This document shows, one piece after another, positions 1-6,406 of a DNA stretch of 6,406 bases. The DNA is from Sulfuricellaceae bacterium. GTDB lineage: Bacteria > Pseudomonadota > Gammaproteobacteria > Burkholderiales > UBA9220. The stretch lies in NCBI GenBank assembly GCA_019911985.1, contig JAIOJO010000498.1, forward strand, positions 1 to 6,406, read 5' to 3'. Each line of letters starts with the position of its first letter. The stretch's first letter is position 1. Below the pieces are notes generated by a model. That model saw only the letters and a list, made by a program, of their open reading frames with translations. It ran no database searches and was not told where the DNA came from. A program made the position numbers and the translations under genes.

Positions 1-8
1 GAGCCCAA

Positions 9-1226
9 ATGTCGCTGGATAGCCCCATCCCTTTTCTCGGCCGATCGCCCATTTCAGACCGTCGACAAACCGTGGTTGGCATGGAGTTTACCGTCCCGTC
101 TTTGCCTTTGGGTTCCTCGCGTTTGCCCGCCTTAATACAACAACTTTTCAACGAACTCGACTTGGCCGCGGCCCTCAAAAAATTGACCTGCCATATTGGC
201 GTCGATCGTGATTTTCTCCTCGGCGACGCGATAAAAACCTTTCCGCGCGGCTTAGTGGTAATCGGCATCCAGCCGCAACAAATCCTGGATAACGAAGAGG
301 CGATCAAACGCTGCCGCGAATTGCGCTCGCTTGGGTTTAAACTGGTGCTGGAAGATTTTACCTCGCCCGCTTATACCCCCCTGCTCCCCCTCGTCGACAT
401 GGTCAAGCTCGACCCAACTATGCCAGGCATGGACTTGGCGAAAATAGTAGACCAGGTTAAGAATAAAAACCTCAAAACCATTGCCGTCAACGTGCAAACC
501 CAAAGCGAATACGAAGCCTGCTTGAAGATGGGATTCGACTTGGTGGAGGGTTATTACTTTCTACGCCCGAAACCCTCCGATAAGCCGACCGATACCTCGC
601 GTCTAGCGCTGCTGAAACTACTCGGCTTATTCAACGAGGATGCGGAAACGGACGAGATAGAACGCGTTTTCAAACATGAACCGGCGCTGTCTTTCAACCT
701 GCTCCGCCTAGTCAACTCGGTTTCCGTGGGCACCAAAGTACAAATCACCACACTGCGCCAAGCCATCACGGTGCTGGGCCGCCGCCAGCTTCAGCGCTGG
801 CTGCACCTGTTGTTGTATACCCACCAGAAAGGCAGCGAAACCCCTTCTCCCTTGGTGCAGCATGCCGCCATGCGCGGCAAGCTCATGGAACTGCTGGCCA
901 AAAGAGCGGGTATCAAGGAATGCGACGAAGGCCTGCAGGACCGCGCCTTTATTGCCGGCATTCTTTCTCTACTGAATGTTTTGCTCAATCTGCCCATCGA
1001 GGAAATCGTTGCCAAAATAAACCCCGCGGAAGATATCCGCGCCGCATTATTGGAACGCAAAGGATGGCTGGGTCAGGTACTATCCTTGATTGAAAAACTG
1101 GAAGCTAAGGACTACGATTCGGCCTCTTCCTTGCTTGCACAAACCCAACTCACTTTGGATGACTTGACCCGCAGCCAAGTAGAAGCCTTACGCTGGAGCA
1201 ATAGCGTCGGATCGGAAAACGCATAG
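9..1226 (+). CDS. EAL-HDOD signalling protein with a degenerate EAL domain (YuxH/CdgJ-like)
   Basis: A 405-residue soluble protein: N-terminal EAL-like domain (about residues 7-188), then an HDOD domain (about 196-390). The opening FLGRSPISDRR and the closing EGYYFLRP (180-187) are typical of EAL-HDOD proteins. EPALSFNLLRLVNS (224-237) and the following TLRQAITVLGRRQLQRW mark HDOD. The EAL half is degenerate. The EAL motif is EFT (26-28), the metal-binding glutamate near 86-88 is gone (IGIQ), DDF is EDF (115-117), and the AEGVE loop reads AVNVQ (159-163). VKLD (132-135) survives. Family knowledge: such proteins usually do not cleave c-di-GMP and act through protein contacts, for example on motility or surface behaviour; here that is inference. 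The ATG at 9 places the conserved FLGR near residue 9, as usual in the family. A GAG at 1-3 may be the tail of its ribosome binding site, cut by the window edge. The gene ends 32 bp before the next c-di-GMP gene and is probably in one operon with it. Confidence 0.9.
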   Translation: MSLDSPIPFLGRSPISDRRQTVVGMEFTVPSLPLGSSRLPALIQQLFNELDLAAALKKLTCHIGVDRDFLLGDAIKTFPRGLVVIGIQPQQILDNEEAIKRCRELRSLGFKLVLEDFTSPAYTPLLPLVDMVKLDPTMPGMDLAKIVDQVKNKNLKTIAVNVQTQSEYEACLKMGFDLVEGYYFLRPKPSDKPTDTSRLALLKLLGLFNEDAETDEIERVFKHEPALSFNLLRLVNSVSVGTKVQITTLRQAITVLGRRQLQRWLHLLLYTHQKGSETPSPLVQHAAMRGKLMELLAKRAGIKECDEGLQDRAFIAGILSLLNVLLNLPIEEIVAKINPAEDIRAALLERKGWLGQVLSLIEKLEAKDYDSASSLLAQTQLTLDDLTRSQVEALRWSNSVGSENA

Positions 1227-1243
1227 GGCACCGCCCCCTTGGC

Positions 1244-1250
1244 GAGGAGA
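1244..1250 (+). promoter_or_regulatory. Ribosome binding site of the GAF-PAS-PAS-GGDEF-EAL gene
   Basis: GAGGAGA lies in the 32-bp gap between the two signalling genes, 8 bases before the ATG at 1259. It is a near-perfect Shine-Dalgarno match and supports that ATG as the true start, even though the GAF domain is short. No promoter or terminator is apparent in the gap, which fits cotranscription. Confidence 0.8.
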
Positions 1251-1258
1251 AATAGCCC

Positions 1259-3730
1259 ATGTTTTCCCATATCGACGACCCCACCCTAAAAGACACGCTG
1301 ACGAAGCTATGCGCTCATTTCGCTAGCGATGCCGGCTGTCTCGGCTATCTAGCCGAAGACCACGTCCACCTTTGCTCCATTCCCGACCAAGCCTCATGGC
1401 AAGATGTTGCAGAAGAAGTCCTTACCCAAAAGCAGACGCTACTCCGCAACCATGCCGTCATGCCCTATCCTCGCGTCATTGGCGCCCCGATTATTCACCG
1501 GGACGCGCTGGTCGGAGTGCTTTGTCTAGCCGGATGCGCAAGCGATTATTCGGAACAGGATGTTGCGAGACTCGCACAAATGGCCTCCATCCTTGCGCCC
1601 ATGCTGGCCAAGACCCTAGAGCACAACGCGCGGCGCCAGGAAATGCTGGTCGCCGAAGAAGCGCTGCAACGCCACGCTCAAATCATCGACCATATCCACG
1701 ATTCGGTTATCACCATGGATTTGGAAGGCTATGTCACGAGCTGGAACAAGGGAGCCGAGCGCCTGTTCGGTTACACCGCCGAGGAGGCCATTGGACGTAA
1801 CATTCTGTTTATCTACGCCGATGAAGACGAAGAATCGCCTTTGATGCGCTTCATGGAGGGGACGGGCAGTCATGAAATGGAAGTCCGCCGCCGCCGCAAG
1901 AACGGCGAAATTTTCTGGGCCAGCGTGTCCGTATCCCTGATCGCCGACACCGACGGCGTACCGAAGGGCATGGTCGGCTATGTCATGGACATTACCGACC
2001 GCTTGCGTGCCAACGAGGATCTGCGCCTATTCGCCAAAATATTCGAAGGCGGCGGCGAAGCCATTATGGTGACAGACATCGAGGGACGCGTCGTGTCGGT
2101 TAACCAGGCCTTCACCGAAATAACCGGGTTTTCCTATGAGGACATGCTCGGCAAGCGTTCCCGCCTGTTCGGCACCAACCGGGACAAAGACACGATTTAC
2201 CGGGAAGTTTGGCGCTCCCTAAAGAAAACCGGCCACTGGAAGGGGGAATTATGGGAACAGCGCAAATCCGGCGAAACCTACCCCTTGCTGATGTCCATCA
2301 GCGCCGTGAATGACGACAAGGGGGAACTCAGCCACTACGTGTCCATCTTCTCGGATATGAGCGAACGCAAGCATGCCGAGGAGGAAATCAGCCGCCTAGC
2401 CTATTACGATACGCTGACCGGACTCCCGAACCGGGCGCTATTCCACACCCTCGTCACCCAGATTCTGCATACCTCCAGGCGCAAAAAAAACGAGTTTGCG
2501 CTACTCTACGTGGACCTGGACCGCTTCAAAAACATCAACGATTCCCTTGGCCATGCCGCGGGAGATCAATTGCTCAAGGAAGTAGCCGCTCGCCTGACAG
2601 AGTGCCTGAGAGCCACGGATGTCATCGCCCGCATTACCGGCGACGAATTCATTATCGCCTTGGTGGAGCTATCCCATAGTTACGACGCCCGAGCCGTTTC
2701 CGAGCGCATGCTAAATTCGATCATCAAGCCCTATATGATAGACGGTGTCGAATTGAACTCATCGGCCAGCATCGGCATCAGCATCTACCCAAACGACGGC
2801 GACTCCGTCGAAACCCTGATCAAAAACGCCGACACCGCGATGGACCGCGCCAAGCAGCAGGGGCGCAACCAATATCTGTTTTATTCCCAGGACATGAATA
2901 CACGCTCGCGGGAGCGCTTGGAATTGGAAAGCAGTTTACGCCGGGCGCTCGACCGTAACGAGCTGCGCCTCCACTACCAGCCGCAAGTGAGCCTGAAAAC
3001 TGGGAAAATCATCGGGGCGGAAGCCCTGATACGCTGGCAACATCCTGAAAAAGGGATGATTTCTCCCGCCCAATTCATTCCCCTGGCGGAAGAAACCGGC
3101 CTGATCATCCCGATAGGCGAATGGGTGCTGGACACGGTCTGCGCCGACAACAAGGCCTGGCTGGACGAAGGCCTGCCTATCGTCAAGCTGGCAGCCAACC
3201 TGTCGGCGCAGCAATTCAAGCAAAAAAATCTTTCTACTATCGTTTTGCAAACCTTGCAACGCCATGGCTTGGAACATCATTTCCTGGAGCTGGAAATCAC
3301 CGAAAGCGTGGTGATGGACGATACCGAGAAAGCCATACGCATGCTCAAGGAACTCAATGAAATCGGCATCAAAATGGCCCTCGACGACTTTGGCACAGGC
3401 TATTCCAGCCTGAGCTACCTGAAACGTTTTCCTATCGACAAACTAAAAATCGATCAATCCTTCGTCCGCGACATCACCACCGACGCGAACGATGCCACCA
3501 TCGCCCTGGCGGTGATTTCGCTGGCGCGCGGCATGAAAATGAACGTGATTGCCGAAGGGGTGGAAACAGAGGAACAATTGGCGTTCTTGCACGCCCACGA
3601 CTGCGATGAAATCCAGGGCTATCTGTTCAGCCGCCCGGTGCCGGCCGAGGTATTCCGCCAGATGCTGGTAGACGGCACGTGCATGGAACAATTCGCGAGT
3701 GGCGGCCAGCAGACCGACCTATGGGGCTAG
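1259..3730 (+). CDS. GAF-PAS-PAS-GGDEF-EAL cyclic-di-GMP enzyme (probable phosphodiesterase)
   Basis: An 823-residue cytosolic sensor enzyme for c-di-GMP with no membrane segment. Order: short GAF domain (about 13-120), helical linker (120-140), PAS (about 138-250), PAS (about 256-370), GGDEF (about 378-540), EAL (about 556-800). The EAL half looks active: EAL at 588-590, NLSAQQF from N647, LEITES around 678-683, DDFGTGYSS from D709, KLKID (728-732), AEGVET (765-770) and QGYLF (786-790). The GGDEF domain has DTLTGLPNR (384-392) and VDLDRFKNINDSLGH (418-431), but its signature is TGDEF (460-464). An RxxD inhibitory site (RATD, 451-454) sits five residues before it. Known for the architecture: GGDEF makes c-di-GMP from GTP and EAL hydrolyses it to pGpG; in composites the GGDEF half may instead bind GTP and tune the EAL. 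My inference is net phosphodiesterase activity, controlled by small ligands or redox through GAF and PAS; the signals cannot be read from sequence. It follows the EAL-HDOD gene and is probably cotranscribed with it. Confidence 0.95.
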   Translation: MFSHIDDPTLKDTLTKLCAHFASDAGCLGYLAEDHVHLCSIPDQASWQDVAEEVLTQKQTLLRNHAVMPYPRVIGAPIIHRDALVGVLCLAGCASDYSEQDVARLAQMASILAPMLAKTLEHNARRQEMLVAEEALQRHAQIIDHIHDSVITMDLEGYVTSWNKGAERLFGYTAEEAIGRNILFIYADEDEESPLMRFMEGTGSHEMEVRRRRKNGEIFWASVSVSLIADTDGVPKGMVGYVMDITDRLRANEDLRLFAKIFEGGGEAIMVTDIEGRVVSVNQAFTEITGFSYEDMLGKRSRLFGTNRDKDTIYREVWRSLKKTGHWKGELWEQRKSGETYPLLMSISAVNDDKGELSHYVSIFSDMSERKHAEEEISRLAYYDTLTGLPNRALFHTLVTQILHTSRRKKNEFALLYVDLDRFKNINDSLGHAAGDQLLKEVAARLTECLRATDVIARITGDEFIIALVELSHSYDARAVSERMLNSIIKPYMIDGVELNSSASIGISIYPNDGDSVETLIKNADTAMDRAKQQGRNQYLFYSQDMNTRSRERLELESSLRRALDRNELRLHYQPQVSLKTGKIIGAEALIRWQHPEKGMISPAQFIPLAEETGLIIPIGEWVLDTVCADNKAWLDEGLPIVKLAANLSAQQFKQKNLSTIVLQTLQRHGLEHHFLELEITESVVMDDTEKAIRMLKELNEIGIKMALDDFGTGYSSLSYLKRFPIDKLKIDQSFVRDITTDANDATIALAVISLARGMKMNVIAEGVETEEQLAFLHAHDCDEIQGYLFSRPVPAEVFRQMLVDGTCMEQFASGGQQTDLWG

Positions 3731-3781
3731 GGAAACATTTCTCTCGCCGGTGGTACTAGCAGCAGGTTATGGCTATACATT

Positions 3782-3794
3782 ACATTAAAAATGT
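3782..3794. repeat. Small AT-rich inverted repeat in the leader of the orphan gene
   Basis: ACATT-AAA-AATGT is a perfect 5-bp inverted repeat with a 3-base centre, and the left arm is preceded directly by another ACATT (3777-3781). It lies about 50 bp after the stop of the c-di-GMP enzyme and about 100 bp before the next start codon. It could be a regulator half-site pair or chance in AT-rich DNA. The stem is too weak and lacks a T-run, so it is not called a terminator. Confidence 0.3.
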
Positions 3795-3799
3795 TAGAA

Positions 3800-3809
3800 A
3801 CCGTACGGT
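3800..3809. promoter_or_regulatory. 10-bp perfect palindrome, possible operator
   Basis: ACCGTACGGT reads the same on both strands and stands in otherwise AT-rich intergenic DNA, about 90 bp before the start of the 192-codon gene. Short GC-cored palindromes of this kind are common binding sites for dimeric repressors. No regulator gene is nearby in the window, and no convincing -35/-10 pair overlaps it, so the operator role is a guess. Confidence 0.3.
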
Positions 3810-3814
3810 AAGAT

Positions 3815-3836
3815 AAACTCCCTTGTATTGGGGTTT
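3815..3836. other. Possible hairpin with A-tract and T-tract arms
   Basis: AAACTCC (3815-3821) can pair with GGGGTTT (3830-3836) through seven base pairs, one of them G-T, around an 8-base loop. The next bases are GTAC, not a T-run, so as a terminator for the upstream gene it is weak. It may be a transcript-end or leader structure between the c-di-GMP operon and the orphan gene, or chance. Confidence 0.25.
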
Positions 3837-3897
3837 GTACAGGTTGAGTGCCATGGCCTAAGACTGGTGGTCTCAGAAAATTACATCGCATTCAACT

Positions 3898-4476
3898 ATG
3901 AACCTTGATCGTCTATACCATTCAATAAGAAGTGTGGCCGGTTTCACAGGAGTAGCTATTGTCTGTTCTCTGTGTCTACCAGGAACCCGTGCAAACGCGC
4001 AAGAAATCATGAAGGCGTGTGCCGGAATGGAGGTGCGATCAATCGACATCTCAGCCGAGCCCGATAGAAAGGTTCTTCTCGACGCTACGCCCGAAAAACC
4101 CGCGATACAGATAGTACCCGCACCGCCATCGTCAACCACGCCAGGTGCGTCGGAAAAAGTGGTAACGGTAATTGCCCTCGGCCCCGTTCTGGGTTCTATG
4201 GATTCGCCTAAGGTGGAGACCTGCCTAGCGTGTACCGCAAAAGGCGTTGTACTCACAGCAACTATCACGCGTTCCGCCGATTATCATGGCGCTGTCCTAG
4301 CAAATATAATTTGGCGCCCCAAAATAGAAATCGCTGTTGCCCTCCGACAGCCCGAGATAATCCTTGCAACGACATGGAGGATGCGTCTGACTACCGGCGC
4401 TGAGTTGGCTCATGCTCAAACCCCACCGTATCCAGACCAAAAGTATCCGATTACCGTGACGGCAACTGTTCGCTGA
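3898..4476 (+). CDS. Exported protein of unknown family with a CxxC pair
   Basis: I do not recognise this 192-residue protein. Its N-terminus is a clear Sec signal peptide: arginines at 5 and 11, a hydrophobic stretch at about 13-28, and a likely signal peptidase I site after ANA (32-34), leaving about 158 residues in the periplasm or outside. No lipobox fits the cysteines at 23 and 26. The mature part has C41 and a CLAC pair (109-112), which could form a disulfide or bind metal. A Pro/Ser/Thr-rich segment (74-83) precedes a valine- and isoleucine-rich, probably beta-strand-rich, C-terminal half ending in PITVTATVR. There is no obvious Shine-Dalgarno sequence before the ATG at 3898. I keep that start because it supplies the complete signal peptide. 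Codons such as ATA-AGA-AGT (10-12) and several CTA differ from the GC-rich convergent gene. It stands alone between two unrelated units. An open frame on the opposite strand (3873-4268) is judged a shadow. That the gene is expressed is an inference from the signal peptide and frame length. Confidence 0.7.
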   Translation: MNLDRLYHSIRSVAGFTGVAIVCSLCLPGTRANAQEIMKACAGMEVRSIDISAEPDRKVLLDATPEKPAIQIVPAPPSSTTPGASEKVVTVIALGPVLGSMDSPKVETCLACTAKGVVLTATITRSADYHGAVLANIIWRPKIEIAVALRQPEIILATTWRMRLTTGAELAHAQTPPYPDQKYPITVTATVR

Positions 4477-4481
4477 ACATC

Positions 4482-4532
4482 TTCCCCCCCAAGTTACATC
4501 CTGTTCACGGCCTAGACCAAGGCGGGGAGGAA
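4482..4532. other. Possible paired structure between convergent genes
   Basis: TTCCCCCC (4482-4489) can pair with GGGGAGGAA (4524-4532), leaving one bulged A. Inside it GCCT (4510-4513) can pair with AGGC (4520-4523) around a 6-base loop. It sits in the 123-bp gap where the orphan gene and the norD-like gene converge, where a bidirectional terminator would be expected. The loop is long and neither strand has a following T-run, so this is a weak candidate. I see nothing else in this gap. Confidence 0.2.
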
Positions 4533-4599
4533 TATCCGCATCATCATCGCGATAGGCGGTTTCGGCGGGTTCAGAGCGAACGGATTTAATAGCCCCTCC

Positions 4600-6406
4600 C
4601 TAGCCGGTCAACTGCGCGTAGAGCAAGGGCAACTGCTGCGGCAATTCCGAAGGTTTGCGGATGACGACATACCCGCCGATACCGAACAAATGGGGCAGGT
4701 AGTCGTTGGCGCGCTCGTCTATCGTCACGCAAAACGGGCGCAAGCCCAGCCGCCTGGCTTCCAGCACGGCCTGGCGCGTATCCTCGATACCGTAGCGCCC
4801 CTCGTAATGATCGAGATCGTTGGGCTTGCCGTCGGTCAGCAGAAACAATAGCCGCTGACTCGACTGTTCGCGCTCGAAAAGGCGGCTGGCATAGCGGATC
4901 GCCGCGCCCATGCGGGTGTAATAACCCGGCTTGATGGCCTCGATCCGGCCGCGCACTTGGGCCGAGTATTTTTCCTCGAAGGTTTTCAGCACCTGGAAGC
5001 GGACCTTGTGGCGTTTCAGCGAAGAAAAGCCGTACAGCGCAAAGCGGTCGCCGGTGGCCGCCAGCGCTTCGGAAAACAGGAACAGGCTATCGCGGATCAC
5101 GTCCACCACCCGCGCGCTATTGCTGATATGCGCATCGGTGGACAGCGATAGATCGGCCAGCAGCAAGCAAGACAAGTCACGTTCCCGATTCCGTTGCGCG
5201 CGGTACAGTCCCCGCTCGGCCGCCGCGATGCCGCTGCGCCGATCCGCCGCAAGCTGCACGCACGCATCCAGATCGAGCTCCGATCCGTCGTGCTGTCCCT
5301 TGACCCAGACACGTGCAGGCGTCAGCGCCTCGAACTGGCTGCGCAAGGTCCGGGCGGAGCGTGCCAGGCGAGCCGGCAAGGGACAGGGTTGCGCATCCCG
5401 CGCCAGCATCGGCTGCACGCGGCAATGATCGGGCAGCCATTGCCGCTTCCGGTAGTGCCACTCCGGCAACAATACCCCCTCGCCCAGCGGCAGATCGTCA
5501 ACGGCCGCGGAGGGCAGATCGAGATCGAAACGCAGCCGCGAAGCCGTTCTTTTGCCGTCCCGCGCCACGCTCATCACGTCGAGGTCTTCCGCCGCTTGCT
5601 CGGCTCCGGCATCGTCGTCTTCATCGGTTGCGCGGTTTACCCGGACATACTCCGTCCAACTCATGATGCTTTCCGCCCGGAAGAACAACAGGAAGGGGTT
5701 TTTATTGTCAGGCATGTCCACCCGCTCCGCCCGGTGGCGTTTTGAATCGGCAGTATTCTTGCTCCTGCCGTCGCCTTCATGCTGCGGTTCATCGTCAGAG
5801 GAGTCCTTGCCGCTCCGATCCGGCAAAGCGCGCGGCGGGTTGGGATGCAACCACAGGAGCACCGGATGGGGGGGACGGTTGGCGTAGGGCAGCGCGTCCA
5901 CGCTGCCCGGATCGCTCAACGCGGCGCGTATCGCTTGCTCCATGGCCGCTTCGTCTGGCGGCAGCCTCGTCGGGTCGGGGCGCAGCGCCAAAACGGCATC
6001 GAGCAGGCGCTGGTAGCGCGCGCGTATGCCGGGGAAGCGCTCGAATACCGTCAATGTGGCCTGCTGGCTGCGTACCGCCCACGAGCGATGATCGTCATCA
6101 TCCATGGCCGCCAGCGCAATCAGCCACAGGTAGAGATCGCGGTTGAGGCTGCGTTGCGGCAGGATGTCAAGCACGGCAGGCAGACGCAAGATCTCGTCGT
6201 CGAGCCAGGTCAGCTCGACCCTTTCGCCGCTGCCGGCGATGCGCTGCAGCAAGCTGCGGCGCGCGCCGTGCCCGGTCGCATCGGCGGCCCCGACGCTGAG
6301 GCCGCTGTCGCCGCCGAGGGCGCGGAAGAAGATGCCGGCGGTCTTGCTGATACCTTCGAGCGTCACTGCTTCCTGCGGATAGCGCTTCTCCGCCGCACCG
6401 GTGATG
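4600..6406 (-). CDS. norD: NorD-type VWA protein, nitric oxide reductase activation (5' end outside window)
   Basis: The C-terminal 601 residues or so of a NorD/CbbO-family protein. With residues counted from the GTG at 6366, the von Willebrand A domain spans about 395-588. Its metal site (MIDAS) is DLSLS (405-409), a threonine at 484 (GYYTRMG) and the aspartate of LTDGKPNDLDHYEGRYGIED (510-529). Upstream are the family segments ESIMSWTEYVRVNRATDEDD (232-251) and RFDLDLPSAA (279-288), after a charged low-complexity linker (about 183-222). No signal peptide or membrane segment is visible. Family role: in the cytoplasm NorD binds the AAA+ protein NorQ through its MIDAS, and together they activate respiratory NO reductase NorCB, probably by inserting its non-heme iron. 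The frame runs open past 6366 to the edge with family-like residues, so the GTG is probably not the start. CbbO, the Rubisco-activation paralogue, is the alternative; it is usually longer at the N-terminus. NorC, NorB and NorQ genes would be expected to the right. The gene is visibly more GC-rich than the others. Confidence 0.85.
   Translation of the reverse strand, partial: ITGAAEKRYPQEAVTLEGISKTAGIFFRALGGDSGLSVGAADATGHGARRSLLQRIAGSGERVELTWLDDEILRLPAVLDILPQRSLNRDLYLWLIALAAMDDDDHRSWAVRSQQATLTVFERFPGIRARYQRLLDAVLALRPDPTRLPPDEAAMEQAIRAALSDPGSVDALPYANRPPHPVLLWLHPNPPRALPDRSGKDSSDDEPQHEGDGRSKNTADSKRHRAERVDMPDNKNPFLLFFRAESIMSWTEYVRVNRATDEDDDAGAEQAAEDLDVMSVARDGKRTASRLRFDLDLPSAAVDDLPLGEGVLLPEWHYRKRQWLPDHCRVQPMLARDAQPCPLPARLARSARTLRSQFEALTPARVWVKGQHDGSELDLDACVQLAADRRSGIAAAERGLYRAQRNRERDLSCLLLADLSLSTDAHISNSARVVDVIRDSLFLFSEALAATGDRFALYGFSSLKRHKVRFQVLKTFEEKYSAQVRGRIEAIKPGYYTRMGAAIRYASRLFEREQSSQRLLFLLTDGKPNDLDHYEGRYGIEDTRQAVLEARRLGLRPFCVTIDERANDYLPHLFGIGGYVVIRKPSELPQQLPLLYAQLTG

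Noticed and set aside
2936..3280. Minus-strand frames of 80-114 codons within the EAL domain coding region
   Set aside because: They lie opposite highly conserved EAL motifs and show no domain of their own.
3774..3814. Possible -10 boxes TATACA (3774) and TAAGAT (3809)
   Set aside because: Each matches only 4 of 6 consensus bases and neither has a fitting -35 box 16-18 bp upstream.
3873..4268. Open frame of 131 codons on the minus strand opposite the orphan gene
   Set aside because: It has no recognisable domain and no visible ribosome binding site, and it is shorter than the plus-strand frame, which has a complete signal peptide.
4569..4581. Hairpin GTTC-AGAGC-GAAC followed by GGATTTAAT as a terminator of the orphan gene
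   Set aside because: The stem is only 4 bp and the following T-run only 3 bases; too weak to call.
5194..5745. Long plus-strand open frames inside the norD-like gene
   Set aside because: They are Arg/Ala/Pro-rich shadow frames of GC-rich coding DNA; the minus-strand frame carries clear conserved NorD motifs.
6364..6366. GTG as the start of the norD-like gene
   Set aside because: The frame stays open for 13 more codons to the window edge, and NorD proteins normally extend some tens of residues further upstream, so this is probably an internal valine.

Overview
The window looks like a chromosomal segment of a proteobacterium. A gammaproteobacterium, possibly a methanotroph or autotroph that reduces nitric oxide, fits best, but this rests only on the flavour of the protein families and not on any marker gene. 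It holds four protein genes and no RNA gene, IS element, CRISPR array or tRNA that I can recognise.

Positions 1-3730 (+ strand) form a two-gene cyclic-di-GMP signalling unit. The first gene encodes an EAL-HDOD protein whose EAL half has lost most catalytic residues. After a 32-bp gap with a strong ribosome binding site, the second encodes an 823-residue soluble GAF-PAS-PAS-GGDEF-EAL protein. Its EAL half keeps all the expected phosphodiesterase residues. Its cyclase motif is the variant TGDEF, preceded by an intact RxxD inhibitory site. The pair is probably cotranscribed from a promoter left of the window: a degenerate effector/adaptor next to a sensory c-di-GMP enzyme.

Positions 3731-3897 are an AT-richer gap with several small palindromes and no convincing promoter. 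It leads to a 192-codon gene (3898-4476, +) for an exported protein with a clear signal peptide and a CxxC pair. I do not recognise its family. It has no visible Shine-Dalgarno sequence and uses codons somewhat unlike its neighbours, so it may be an acquired or lineage-specific gene.

Positions 4600-6406 (- strand) carry most of a NorD-type VWA protein, convergent with the orphan gene and visibly richer in GC. The reading frame stays open to the right edge, so its N-terminus lies outside the window. NorD works with the MoxR-type AAA+ protein NorQ to activate respiratory nitric oxide reductase (NorCB), so nor genes may lie just to the right. The paralogous CbbO (Rubisco activation) is the main alternative.

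Nothing here is clearly a new system. The items most worth checking are the unidentified exported protein with its palindrome-rich leader, the degenerate EAL-HDOD/composite c-di-GMP pair, and the TGDEF variant.
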